This document shows positions 7,777 through 14,560 of a stretch of DNA of 27,649 nt, piece by piece. A program made the position numbers and the translations under genes. Position 1 is the stretch's first letter; each line of letters opens with the position of its first letter. Origin of the DNA: Bacteroidota bacterium (GTDB lineage: Bacteria > Bacteroidota > Bacteroidia > CAILMK01); NCBI GenBank assembly GCA_013287095.1, contig JABDEJ010000023.1:1-27649 (forward strand). Direction: 5' to 3'. The notes below the pieces were generated by a model that saw nothing but the letters and a program-made list of their open reading frames with translations, was not told the DNA's origin and did no database searches.

Positions 7777-7792
7777 TAAACTTGTTAGTTTA
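7777..7792. promoter_or_regulatory. Candidate MarR operator TAAACT-N4-AGTTTA
   Basis: TAAACTTGTTAGTTTA is a perfect inverted repeat with 6-bp arms and a 4-bp centre, 23-38 bp upstream of the MarR start codon and just downstream of the -7 box. That position would block transcription start. Confidence 0.6.
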
Positions 7793-7797
7793 CCTTA

Positions 7798-7805
7798 CAA
7801 ATATA
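7798..7805 (-). promoter_or_regulatory. Bacteroidota -7 box (TATATTTG) for the MarR unit
   Basis: Read on the minus strand, TATATTTG fits TAnnTTTG exactly. It ends 44 bp upstream of the MarR ATG. No TTG -33 box is clear in the AT-rich stretch upstream. Confidence 0.5.
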
Positions 7806-7865
7806 CTATATATTTTTAAAATATCGGATGCTTTTAGGAAAAGTTATAAGTTGTGTCCCAATCGT

Positions 7866-8010
7866 CCCGCTCGCGACGAGTCTATAGCGAAGCGGTGACT
7901 CGGTGTGCATAGAATTAGACAGTCTTCAGACTGGCGTATTGTTATCCCCAACAATGGAAGAGGATGCTTCAAAAGTAAAAGTCACAAGCGGACGCTTGCG
8001 CCAGTTGGGG
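7866..8010. repeat. Structured intergenic segment with four stem pairs
   Basis: Four inverted pairs lie in order: CGAGTC/GACTCG (7877-7882 and 7897-7902), CAGTCT/AGACTG (7920-7933), CCCCAAC/GTTGGGG (7946-7952 and 8004-8010), and inside the last one CAAGCG/CGCTTG (7985-7998). No reading frame fits. It looks like a composite REP-like repeat, or a structured RNA; the strand is not known. It makes up most of the 356-bp spacer 7755-8110. Confidence 0.5.
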
Positions 8011-8060
8011 GAGGTGTGTTGCTCACGACAAAATCTATCTTAACAGCTTCGTTCCAACGG

Positions 8061-8091
8061 TTGCTTTTTTTGAACGATATTTATATTTTTG
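8061..8091 (+). promoter_or_regulatory. Bacteroidota promoter for the BNR/T9SS protein
   Basis: TTG at 8061-8063 and TATTTTTG at 8084-8091 are 20 bp apart, an exact fit to TTG-N19-21-TAnnTTTG. The start codon is only 19 bp past the -7 box, giving a very short leader. Confidence 0.65.
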
Positions 8092-8110
8092 TCTTTCAAA
8101 ATCTATAAAC

Positions 8111-10816
8111 ATGAAAAGCTTGTACCCCTTGGTTTTTGCATTATTTATTGCATTTTTATGTTCCTGCAGCCTTCAGCACCATACCAAACAGGGTTCTCTC
8201 CACGCTGACTCCGAAAACCTGGAAAAAATGCGGGAAATGAGGACCGGGATGCTGGCCGATCCTAAAACCGGCAAAATACCCGACCATATGCGGCAAAAAG
8301 AACTGGATTTTGCTTCTACGCTTCCGGTTCAGCAGGAGCCATTTAATAAGACCGGAGGAGCATACTGGCAGCAACGCGGGCCATGGAACGTTGGCGGCCG
8401 CACGAGGGCAGTGGCCATAGATGTAAGCAATGAAAATACTATAATCATTGGCGCTGCATGCGGAGGCATTTACCGGTCTGATGACGGAGGGACTTCGTGG
8501 ACAAAAATTACCGGTCCTGCCCAGGATTTTTCAATTACCTGCATTGTACAGGATCAAAGGCCCGGCAAAACAAATATTTGGTTTGCGGGAACCGGTGAAT
8601 TTTTGGGTACCGGCCAGGTTATTGGGGGCGATGGCATCCTGAAATCAACCGACGGTGGGCACACTTTCTTCAAACTCGCTTCTACAAGTTATAATGAACC
8701 ACAAAACTATAATCATCGTTTCGACTATATAAACAGTATTGCGATTGATGAAAAAGATACGGGAGAGCATGTTTTCGTCGCTACCTCCGGCGATACAGGT
8801 AATATATTTCATTCATTAGATGGCGGCCAGACATGGGCGTCTGTTAAAGGAACCCTATCAAATTCTCCATTTAATGAAGTTTCCATTTCAAAAACCGGGG
8901 TTGTTTATATAACACGTAGTTCTCCAAATTATGGACTTAATCAACAAGGAATTTTCCGGTCTGCTGACGGTATTAACTTCACCGACATAACTCCCTGGTT
9001 TTTTAATGGTTCATTGAACAGGGTAGTCATTGGAATTGACCCAAATGATGAAAATACGGTTTATTTTTTAGTGGATGGTTACGATACAATGTATAATTTG
9101 ATTGCAGGCCTGTGGAAATATCGGTATTTGTCGGGAACCGGATCAGGGGCCGGCGGCAACTGGCAGGATCTCTCAGTAAATATACCCCAGGCAAATTTCG
9201 ATTTCCAGGGTGGGTACAACATGGTCGTAAAAGTAAAACCCGGCGATTCTAAAACCGTATTTATTGGGGCGACCAACTTATTCCGCTCAAATGATTCTTT
9301 TTCAAGCCCCTATGATACTTCCCGGATTGGCGGCTATGATTATAACTTATATTCGCTCCAATATCCCGGGCATCATTGCGATGAGCACAATCTTTTTTTC
9401 TACCCTTCAAATCCCGACAGGATGCTCTCAACCCACGATGGCGGTATTTCAAGGACAGAAAACAATTCAGCTGATCCGGTAAAATGGGCATCCTTAAATA
9501 ATGGTTACATGACTACCCAGTTTTATACCGTAGGCATAGACCATGCTACCCCGGGTGATGACGAAGTGATTGGCGGCATGCAAGACAATGGAACCTATAT
9601 GACACGATCGACCGATATATTTGTACCATGGAAGTTGACACTTGGAGGTGATGGATTTTATTGCCCCATTGCAAACGGCCACCAGGATTATTATATTTCC
9701 GATGGTAATAACTACCATGTAAAACTTGATACCAATGGATTTCCTGTGCAGTTTCAAAGAATTGATCCCCCGTTTGTCTATTCAGGAAATTTTCTTACTC
9801 ATTACCTGCTGGACCCAAACGACAATAAAAAAATGGTCTATTTAGGAGACCATGTTTTCCGAAACAGCGATATTACCGGGATCCCGCTTCTTACGGGGTC
9901 TATTTACGGCGATACTGCGCGTTCACCAACAGGCTGGGACTCCATTAAAAATCCATCAGATACGTTTGTGTATTATTCATTTATCGCTATGGCAAACGGG
10001 CCGCTTGAAAGGCTTGCGATTGGTGACGTTTACGGACATTTGTTCCTTGTAGATTCTGTGTGGGCGTCGGAACCTAAGATGAAAGAAATTACCAGCAAAT
10101 TGTTCCCTGATTCTGCATATATTGGATGCATCGCGTTTAACCCACAGAATGCCAATGAGTTTATAGTGGTTTTTACAAATTATAATGTCAAAAGCCTGTT
10201 CCATACCATTGATGGCGGACAAACATGGGAAGATATTTCGGCAAACCTTGAGCAGTTTCCAGACGGCACCGGCAACGGGCCATCATGTAGTACGGCGGCT
10301 ATTATGCCTGTTGGCAATCATTTTGCTTATTTAATCGGTACAAGCACAGGCCTTTATGGAACCGACACCCTGAAAGGCGACCATACGGTCTGGGCGCTTC
10401 AAAGCCCAAACGAAATAGGCAATGATATTGTAAGCATGATTGATACGAGGCCGTCAGACGGTTTTGTGGCAGTAGCAACTTACGGCAATGGCATTTACAG
10501 CGGGCACATTCAGAATGCCTGGCTCGTGTCTGGCATTCAGGGGGGGCCTGATAATCAAAAGAATTTCATTGAGGTATATCCTAATCCTCTGAAAACAGGT
10601 TCGTTGCTCCACCTTAAAATGCAAAACCTTAATATCCAGAATTCCACAGGCCAGGTATTTGATGAGGATGGCAAGCTTGTTTGCGGGGTAAATTATAATC
10701 TTATAAATGAGAATGAGGCAGATATTAATTTGCCCGTTCTCTTGCCGGGCGTATATTATTTCAGGATGACGGGTGAAGAAATATCTCTTAGTAAAATGTT
10801 TGTGGTTGAAAAATAG
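8111..10816 (+). CDS. BNR/sortilin-like repeat protein with T9SS sorting domain
   Basis: A 901-residue exported protein. The N-terminus (KSLYPLVFALFIAFLCSCS) is a signal peptide with a lipobox-like LCSC around C19. The body is a beta-propeller of VPS10/sortilin or BNR type: repeated S/T-x-D-G-G-x-T-W motifs are seen at about 123 (SDDGGTSW), 187 (STDGGHTF), 241 (SLDGGQTW) and 699 (TIDGGQTW). The last 83 residues (from VYPNP near 822, ending KMFVVEK) are a type A T9SS C-terminal sorting domain, so the protein should cross the outer membrane and be anchored at the surface or released. Similar proteins act as glycosidase-like or adhesion proteins, but no catalytic residues can be assigned. It stands alone behind a good promoter. 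A lipobox together with a T9SS tail is unusual. Confidence 0.85.
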   Translation: MKSLYPLVFALFIAFLCSCSLQHHTKQGSLHADSENLEKMREMRTGMLADPKTGKIPDHMRQKELDFASTLPVQQEPFNKTGGAYWQQRGPWNVGGRTRAVAIDVSNENTIIIGAACGGIYRSDDGGTSWTKITGPAQDFSITCIVQDQRPGKTNIWFAGTGEFLGTGQVIGGDGILKSTDGGHTFFKLASTSYNEPQNYNHRFDYINSIAIDEKDTGEHVFVATSGDTGNIFHSLDGGQTWASVKGTLSNSPFNEVSISKTGVVYITRSSPNYGLNQQGIFRSADGINFTDITPWFFNGSLNRVVIGIDPNDENTVYFLVDGYDTMYNLIAGLWKYRYLSGTGSGAGGNWQDLSVNIPQANFDFQGGYNMVVKVKPGDSKTVFIGATNLFRSNDSFSSPYDTSRIGGYDYNLYSLQYPGHHCDEHNLFFYPSNPDRMLSTHDGGISRTENNSADPVKWASLNNGYMTTQFYTVGIDHATPGDDEVIGGMQDNGTYMTRSTDIFVPWKLTLGGDGFYCPIANGHQDYYISDGNNYHVKLDTNGFPVQFQRIDPPFVYSGNFLTHYLLDPNDNKKMVYLGDHVFRNSDITGIPLLTGSIYGDTARSPTGWDSIKNPSDTFVYYSFIAMANGPLERLAIGDVYGHLFLVDSVWASEPKMKEITSKLFPDSAYIGCIAFNPQNANEFIVVFTNYNVKSLFHTIDGGQTWEDISANLEQFPDGTGNGPSCSTAAIMPVGNHFAYLIGTSTGLYGTDTLKGDHTVWALQSPNEIGNDIVSMIDTRPSDGFVAVATYGNGIYSGHIQNAWLVSGIQGGPDNQKNFIEVYPNPLKTGSLLHLKMQNLNIQNSTGQVFDEDGKLVCGVNYNLINENEADINLPVLLPGVYYFRMTGEEISLSKMFVVEK

Positions 10817-10855
10817 AAAACAGATTTAAAGTTAAATAATCCTAAAAGCGGTGAA

Positions 10856-10897
10856 CAATTACGAATTATAAATTACGAATTACGAATTGCTGACGCA
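10856..10897. repeat. 7-bp tandem repeat (GAATTAC type), six units
   Basis: CAATTAC, GAATTAT, AAATTAC, GAATTAC, GAATTGC, TGACGCA. The last part, CAATTAC-like units followed by GAATTGC and TGACGCA, recurs at 14304-14324. Confidence 0.75.
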
Positions 10898-10915
10898 AAA
10901 GAGTTTGCCCCCGCC

Positions 10916-11037
10916 CTCGCTCGCGGGACCGCGAGTGTGAGTGTGAGTATCTGGGGCGTCCTGCCGCTTTATATAAACCCCGCTCCCCGCTCCCCCGCGC
11001 TCGATCGCGTCCCGCGAGTGTGAACTACTGCGGCGTC
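10916..11037. repeat. GC-rich direct repeat, two copies
   Basis: Copy 1 is 10916-10960 and copy 2 is 11000-11037. Both start CTCG(C/A)TCGCG, pass through CGCGAGTGTGA, and end in GGCGTC. Copy 1 holds a hairpin CTCGCGG-ga-CCGCGAG (10920-10935). The 39 bp between them is GC-rich pyrimidine tract. Confidence 0.5.
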
Positions 11038-11059
11038 ACACCGATTAACTTACACAAAT

Positions 11060-11099
11060 TGGCCAGAGGCCACAGTAACCGACACTCGCCAGAGGCGAG
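11060..11099. repeat. Twin hairpins with AGA loops (REP-like)
   Basis: TGGCC-AGA-GGCCA (11060-11072) and CTCGCC-AGA-GGCGAG (11085-11099) are two perfect hairpins with the same three-base loop and shared core GCCAGAGGC, 12 bp apart. This pairing is typical of REP elements mobilised by IS200/IS605-like proteins, but no such gene is in the window. Confidence 0.55.
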
Positions 11100-11114
11100 C
11101 GACAGCACAGAACT

Positions 11115-11630
11115 TTATGCTTGTCTTTTCTTTAGTACAAAAGCAGCTATAACCGTCATGATGGCTTCCACCGGGAAACCCTGGATAAAAATAATGCCTG
11201 CCCTATAGATGGGGTTTTCGTAAAGCCCGGCATGGTTTAGTATTTCTTCTTTTTTAGCAGCTATTTCCGCAACTGATGCGCCGCTTGTGTTTAACTTTTC
11301 CATCAGTGTTGCCGTATGTTGGTCCATAAAACCCTTGAAAACAGGTTCATAGAGGATCATCCATATAATTGCAGAACACAGCGACGTTACCACCGAAATG
11401 TATATGCCCACCTGGAAGGCTTTACCAAACCTGATGAATCTACCCGGTGCATGGTCTCTGTAAGATTTTATCCCTAAAAACAGCATTAAAAATAAAACCA
11501 CCGCACCGGTATATGTCAAAATCTGCGAGAGGAGAATGTTTCCACTACCTCTCGCCAGGCAAAATACGACATACATGCCCGCCATCATGGCTGCTGATAT
11601 TGGTCCGAATGTTAGGATTGTTTTTTTCAT
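11115..11630 (-). CDS. DUF4199 family membrane protein
   Basis: A 171-residue inner-membrane protein with four hydrophobic segments (about 8-27, 34-54, 72-93 and 142-165). The layout, with the motif FIRFGKAFQVGIYISVV before the third segment and a helical soluble loop between segments three and four (EPVFKGFMDQHTATLMEKL), fits the DUF4199 family, which is widespread in Bacteroidota and has no known function. Length is normal for the family (about 160-180). It starts with MKKTILTFGPI; the ATG at 11628-11630 is the only sensible start. It is transcribed alone, convergent with the BNR/T9SS gene, and preceded by a palindromic repeat element that separates it from the upstream alpha/beta hydrolase gene on the same strand. 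Confidence 0.82.
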   Translation of the reverse strand: MKKTILTFGPISAAMMAGMYVVFCLARGSGNILLSQILTYTGAVVLFLMLFLGIKSYRDHAPGRFIRFGKAFQVGIYISVVTSLCSAIIWMILYEPVFKGFMDQHTATLMEKLNTSGASVAEIAAKKEEILNHAGLYENPIYRAGIIFIQGFPVEAIMTVIAAFVLKKRQA

Positions 11631-11670
11631 GTTTTGTTTGTTTTATTAGTTTTTATAATTTAACTTGAAG

Positions 11671-11695
11671 TCATCTCCCTGCCCTCTTCCATAAG
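11671..11695. repeat. Extra left arm of the palindromic element
   Basis: TCATCTCCCTGCCCTCTTCC is a direct copy of the left end of the adjacent full element at 11696, followed by ATAAG. Confidence 0.6.
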
Positions 11696-11826
11696 TCATC
11701 TCCCTGCCCTCTTCAAAGAGGGAGGCTGACGCGAATGAGTTTGACAGCTTTAGTTTATATCTCAAACTCATACCCGAAAATTATCAGGCGCAAGCAATCC
11801 CCCTTTGACAGGGGGCAGGGGGATGA
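11696..11826. repeat. ~130-bp imperfect palindromic element, copy B
   Basis: The most complete copy. Ends are TCATCTCCCTGCCC and GGGCAGGGGGATGA. Inner arms ATGAGTTTGA (11735-11744) and TCAAACTCAT (11762-11771) are also inverted. It is flanked by an extra left arm and by an inverted arm at 11827-11852 (reads TCATCTCCTTATCCTCTTC on the minus strand). Confidence 0.8.
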
Positions 11827-11854
11827 TCTCTTTGAAGAGGATAAGGAGATGAAA

Positions 11855-13108
11855 TTAAGACTTCCAGTCGAGTACGTCATCGAGCCAATCAAATTCTATC
11901 TGGTTTTTTAGTAGCAAATTGTTAATCATGCTGTGTCCCTCCCCGCCTTCAGAAGTTCTTCCAATCTTCACCTCGCTTTTCGGGTGGTTCATTACCTTTT
12001 GCAACTGGATCATCTCCTTTTCCATTCTAGCGGGGCCGTACTCGCTTTCCCCGGCAATGATGAGTATTGGGCAGGTGATGTCCTTTTCGAGTCCTGCTAA
12101 CTTAAACTTACCCATACCGTCCAAAAACTCGGCAATGGTAGTGTTGGCATAGCCACACCTCATGCGCACATCGCTTTCAGCAAGCGTCCTCACAGCAGTG
12201 TTAGACATGTCGAGCTGTGATTCCAGGTCGCGCGGATATGGCTTTGTAGGATCCAGCCCTATCACTTCCATGAAGCCCGCCTGAATATCCGAGAAGAGTG
12301 GGAGCGCTACCACAGCTGCCAAACGCTTCTCGAAAGCTGCGGCCCTGGGGGCAAAATAGCCACCGAAACTGGCACCGATGAGGGCTACTCTGCCCGGATC
12401 AACTTCCGGACGGGTGAGGACATAATCCACCACATAGCCAACAGGTACTTCAGCATCATAGCGAAAGAACAGGTCGGGATAGTCATAGAACATTGCCTTT
12501 TGTCCGGGAATTTCGAACATAAGCACATTATACCCCCTCCGCTGCGCACCCACAGGAACCACACCGTAGAGTTCCTCGAGGGCGCTATCACCGCCGCCGA
12601 TCACCAGGACTGTTGGCCTATTTTCGCCTGCTGGTCCGCCGGGAATGAAATATCCTGGCATGGTTCTGCCGTTTTCATAGGGAATGTTTACAATTTCAAT
12701 CTGAGGATCGAAAAGCCTGGCAGCCTCGCGGAAGCAGGCACGCTCTTTCTCGTATGATGTACGAAGACGCGGATCAGTGAACCTGGCGTAGTTGGTAGTA
12801 GCACCCCAGTAGGTTGTAGCGCGCAAAAACGCATCACGCGCACTCACGTTGTGCCCCTTGCTGAGACAATCCCACCCGATGGCCTCTACCCGCTTCGCAG
12901 TCACCTCAAACGCATCCGAAAAGCTTTGGAAATCTCCATCCACAATCCGGCTTGCGGTTTCGTAGCATTCTCCCACGGCCGACCCGCCATAATTGCCTCT
13001 ACCCATGACGCGGGTGAAGTATGCATCGAAATAGGTCTTGAACCTATTGGCATGACCAGCAGTGTGGCGAAACATGACTTCCTGTTTTTCTTCTTTTGTG
13101 TTTTCCAT
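11855..13108 (-). CDS. Alpha/beta hydrolase, FrsA/DUF1100-like
   Basis: A 417-residue cytosolic enzyme. An N-terminal helical cap (about 1-135) precedes an alpha/beta-hydrolase core. The nucleophile elbow is G-A-S-F-G-G at 245-250 with S247 as the probable nucleophile; the oxyanion region is VLVIGGGDS (167-175), an acidic residue lies in IIAGESE, and the histidine is in EGGEGHSMINN near the C-terminus. The two-domain layout and size resemble the FrsA/DUF1100 and 2,6-dihydropseudooxynicotine hydrolase group, which cleave C-C or ester bonds of small molecules; the substrate here is unknown. No signal peptide. It follows the TetR gene in the same direction, and a copy of the TetR-type operator lies 42-61 bp upstream of its start, so induction by the TetR ligand, perhaps its substrate, is likely. 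Confidence 0.85.
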   Translation of the reverse strand: MENTKEEKQEVMFRHTAGHANRFKTYFDAYFTRVMGRGNYGGSAVGECYETASRIVDGDFQSFSDAFEVTAKRVEAIGWDCLSKGHNVSARDAFLRATTYWGATTNYARFTDPRLRTSYEKERACFREAARLFDPQIEIVNIPYENGRTMPGYFIPGGPAGENRPTVLVIGGGDSALEELYGVVPVGAQRRGYNVLMFEIPGQKAMFYDYPDLFFRYDAEVPVGYVVDYVLTRPEVDPGRVALIGASFGGYFAPRAAAFEKRLAAVVALPLFSDIQAGFMEVIGLDPTKPYPRDLESQLDMSNTAVRTLAESDVRMRCGYANTTIAEFLDGMGKFKLAGLEKDITCPILIIAGESEYGPARMEKEMIQLQKVMNHPKSEVKIGRTSEGGEGHSMINNLLLKNQIEFDWLDDVLDWKS

Positions 13109-13149
13109 TTTTATTTGTATTTAAAGTCGTACGATAAATTAGTGAATTA

Positions 13150-13169
13150 AATACCGACCATTCAGTATG
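13150..13169. promoter_or_regulatory. TetR-type operator upstream of the hydrolase
   Basis: AATACCGACCATTCAGTATG matches the operator in front of the TetR gene at 17 of 20 positions and has the same imperfect dyad. It ends 42 bp before the hydrolase start. Confidence 0.7.
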
Positions 13170-13187
13170 TAATAAGGCAAAAAAAAA

Positions 13188-13778
13188 TCAGGTTTTGATG
13201 AGCAGATAGAGATTATTCCATGCCGTTACTGTTTCTTTTTCAATAGCTTTGGTATTGTCGGTCATGATCATTTGAATAACGACTCCATGACTGGCATCAA
13301 TAAAGAGCCGAGCGAGTTGCGCATCTGTCAGGGCCGTTTTAATTTCTTTGTTTTTCCGGGCTGCTTCCATGATACTTATCCAACCTGCTATTGCTTTATC
13401 TTCATGGCGATTGACCTTGTTTTTGAAATTGGGAATGATCCGCAAAGCCTCGAATATTAAGGAATAATGATTGGACGGATTAGCGAACCCGGGCGCAAAA
13501 AAACCGCTACGCATTTTTTTTACTTTCGGATGATAGGCATCCAGGAAATCGCGGAGGCTGTTTTGTGGCAGTTGGGTAAAGTCAACCGACCCGAATTGAT
13601 CCAGATACATATCGATCACTGCTTCAAAAATCTGCTGTTTGTTTTTGAAGTAGTAGAAGAAGGCCCCTTTCGAAAAGCCAGTTATATCCATAAGCTCCTG
13701 GAAGGTGACCGCCTTGTAGCTTTTTTCAAGGAAAAGCTTCAATGCCGTTTGGAGTATTTGATTTCTGGAGCCTTCCAT
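13188..13778 (-). CDS. TetR/AcrR family transcriptional regulator
   Basis: A 196-residue cytosolic repressor. The N-terminal helix-turn-helix is clear: NQILQTALKLFLEKSYKAVT, then FQELMDITGFSKGAFFYYFK with the typical SKGAFFYYFKNKQQIF recognition segment (about 34-49). The rest is a helical ligand-binding and dimer domain. I chose the ATG at 13778 (MEGSRNQ). A TTG at 13811 is in frame, but it overlaps the -7 box (13816-13809), so it cannot be the start. A 20-bp palindrome at 13789-13808 lies between the promoter and this start, and a near copy precedes the alpha/beta hydrolase gene downstream; the protein therefore likely represses both its own gene and the hydrolase. Ligand unknown. Confidence 0.92.
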   Translation of the reverse strand: MEGSRNQILQTALKLFLEKSYKAVTFQELMDITGFSKGAFFYYFKNKQQIFEAVIDMYLDQFGSVDFTQLPQNSLRDFLDAYHPKVKKMRSGFFAPGFANPSNHYSLIFEALRIIPNFKNKVNRHEDKAIAGWISIMEAARKNKEIKTALTDAQLARLFIDASHGVVIQMIMTDNTKAIEKETVTAWNNLYLLIKT

Positions 13779-13788
13779 ATAATTAGTA

Positions 13789-13808
13789 CATACCGACTGT
13801 TCAGTATG
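13789..13808. promoter_or_regulatory. TetR autoregulatory operator
   Basis: CATACCGACTGTTCAGTATG is a dyad with arms CATACTGA and TCGGTATG on the minus strand (one mismatch). It lies directly downstream of the -7 box and covers the expected transcription start of the TetR gene. Confidence 0.75.
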
Positions 13809-13816
13809 CAAAGGTA
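13809..13816 (-). promoter_or_regulatory. Bacteroidota -7 box (TACCTTTG) for the TetR gene
   Basis: Read on the minus strand, TACCTTTG fits TAnnTTTG and touches the operator at 13789-13808. It supports the start codon at 13778. Confidence 0.6.
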
Positions 13817-13840
13817 TATATTAATTAGGAATTAAAATTT

Positions 13841-13861
13841 AGTCGTCAGGAATCAGGGGCT
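13841..13861. repeat. 7-bp repeat (AGGAATC type), three units
   Basis: AGTCGTC, AGGAATC, AGGGGCT, the same family as the heptamers at 14050-14077 and 15438-15458. Confidence 0.55.
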
Positions 13862-14049
13862 AAAGCATGATTGTGTAAAATGGTCAAAAAAGTGAGTCAT
13901 AGCGAACGGCTTCCATTTACATTCTATAAAAAGTGACTACAAATCTCAAAAAATATTTGTCTATAATAAATTGAATGAATGTGAATTAAAAATTTGTTTC
14001 CTGAAAGAGGCACCCACTTTGGTATCTTGCTATATATGTATGTAAAACC

Positions 14050-14077
14050 AGGCGTCGGGAGACAGGAGTCAGGCGTC
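14050..14077. repeat. 7-bp repeat (AGGAGTC type), four units
   Basis: AGGCGTC, GGGAGAC, AGGAGTC, AGGCGTC in exact 7-bp register. Confidence 0.75.
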
Positions 14078-14088
14078 AGAAAAATGAT

Positions 14089-14116
14089 ATCTGCGGTAAT
14101 CTGCAGGATCTGCGGG
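14089..14116. repeat. Short direct repeat ATCTGCGG, three units
   Basis: ATCTGCGGTA, ATCTGCAGG, ATCTGCGGG in tandem, 12 bp after the heptamers. Unit length 9-10 bp. Confidence 0.5.
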
Positions 14117-14303
14117 ATATAGATTTTACTTTAAGCCATATAAATCAAAATGATATCTTTCAGAAAAAACTATCGAGGTTTACAATTTGGCACAAGTGCA
14201 AACCCAATTATAACACTTATCTCGCTCAGCATAAGCAGACAAACAAGAAATATTTACAAAATAAACCAAAAATGTAACCAAGGCGGACAGACAAGAAGCA
14301 GAA

Positions 14304-14324
14304 CAATTACGAATTGCTGACGCA
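14304..14324. repeat. 7-bp repeat (GAATTAC type), three units
   Basis: CAATTAC, GAATTGC, TGACGCA. The last two units match the end of the repeat block at 10856-10897, including the bases that follow. Confidence 0.6.
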
Positions 14325-14331
14325 AGAGAAG

Positions 14332-14466
14332 CCTCACCCCGGCCCTCTCCTGAAGAGAGGGTGGCTGTCGCGAATGAGTTCAACAGATTTAGTTTCCATT
14401 GCAAACTCACATCGGCAAACAATCAGGCGTCAGCAAAGCCCTCTCTTTCAGGGGAGGGTTGGGTGA
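14332..14466. repeat. ~130-bp imperfect palindromic element, copy C
   Basis: A diverged copy with ends CCTCACCCCGGCCCTCTCC and GGGGAGGGTTGGGTGA. It shares the core CGCGAATGAGTT, ACAGATTTAGTTT and CAATCAGGCGTCAGCAA with copies A and B in the same order. Confidence 0.7.
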
Positions 14467-14528
14467 TGCATTGTGGATATCGTGGTAACATTATCTTAAT
14501 ATAAACCAGACTTAAAATCGCATATACC

Positions 14529-14536
14529 TACATTTG
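14529..14536 (+). promoter_or_regulatory. Bacteroidota -7 box (TACATTTG) for cyanophycinase
   Basis: TACATTTG fits TAnnTTTG exactly and ends 24 bp before the ATG at 14561. It overlaps the TTG at 14534, which rules that codon out as a start. No clear -33 TTG is seen. Confidence 0.5.
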
Positions 14537-14560
14537 CCCCGGAATAATACAATATTGTAC

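Larger units (their letters stand above)
10817..11114. other. 298-bp repeat-filled spacer
   Basis: Contains, in order, 7-bp repeats (10856-10897), two copies of a GC-rich direct repeat (10916-10960, 11000-11037) and a pair of hairpins (11060-11099). It separates the convergent BNR/T9SS and DUF4199 genes. No gene is seen. Confidence 0.6.
13817..14528. other. ~710-bp repeat-rich spacer without a gene
   Basis: Lies between the divergent TetR and cyanophycinase genes. It holds 7-bp repeats at 13841-13861, 14050-14077 and 14304-14324, a 9-10-bp direct repeat (ATCTGCGG type) at 14089-14116, and the palindromic element copy C at 14332-14466. The stretch 13862-14049 is AT-rich with nothing I can assign. 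An 80-codon frame at 14180-14422 runs through the repeats and is not credible. Confidence 0.6.

Noticed and set aside
13779..13811. TTG start that would add eleven residues to the TetR protein
   Set aside because: It overlaps the -7 box and the added codons cover the operator.
14180..14422. 80-codon minus-strand frame
   Set aside because: It runs through the palindromic element and 7-bp repeats, with no domain or start signal.
14534..14560. TTG start for cyanophycinase
   Set aside because: It lies inside the TACATTTG -7 box.
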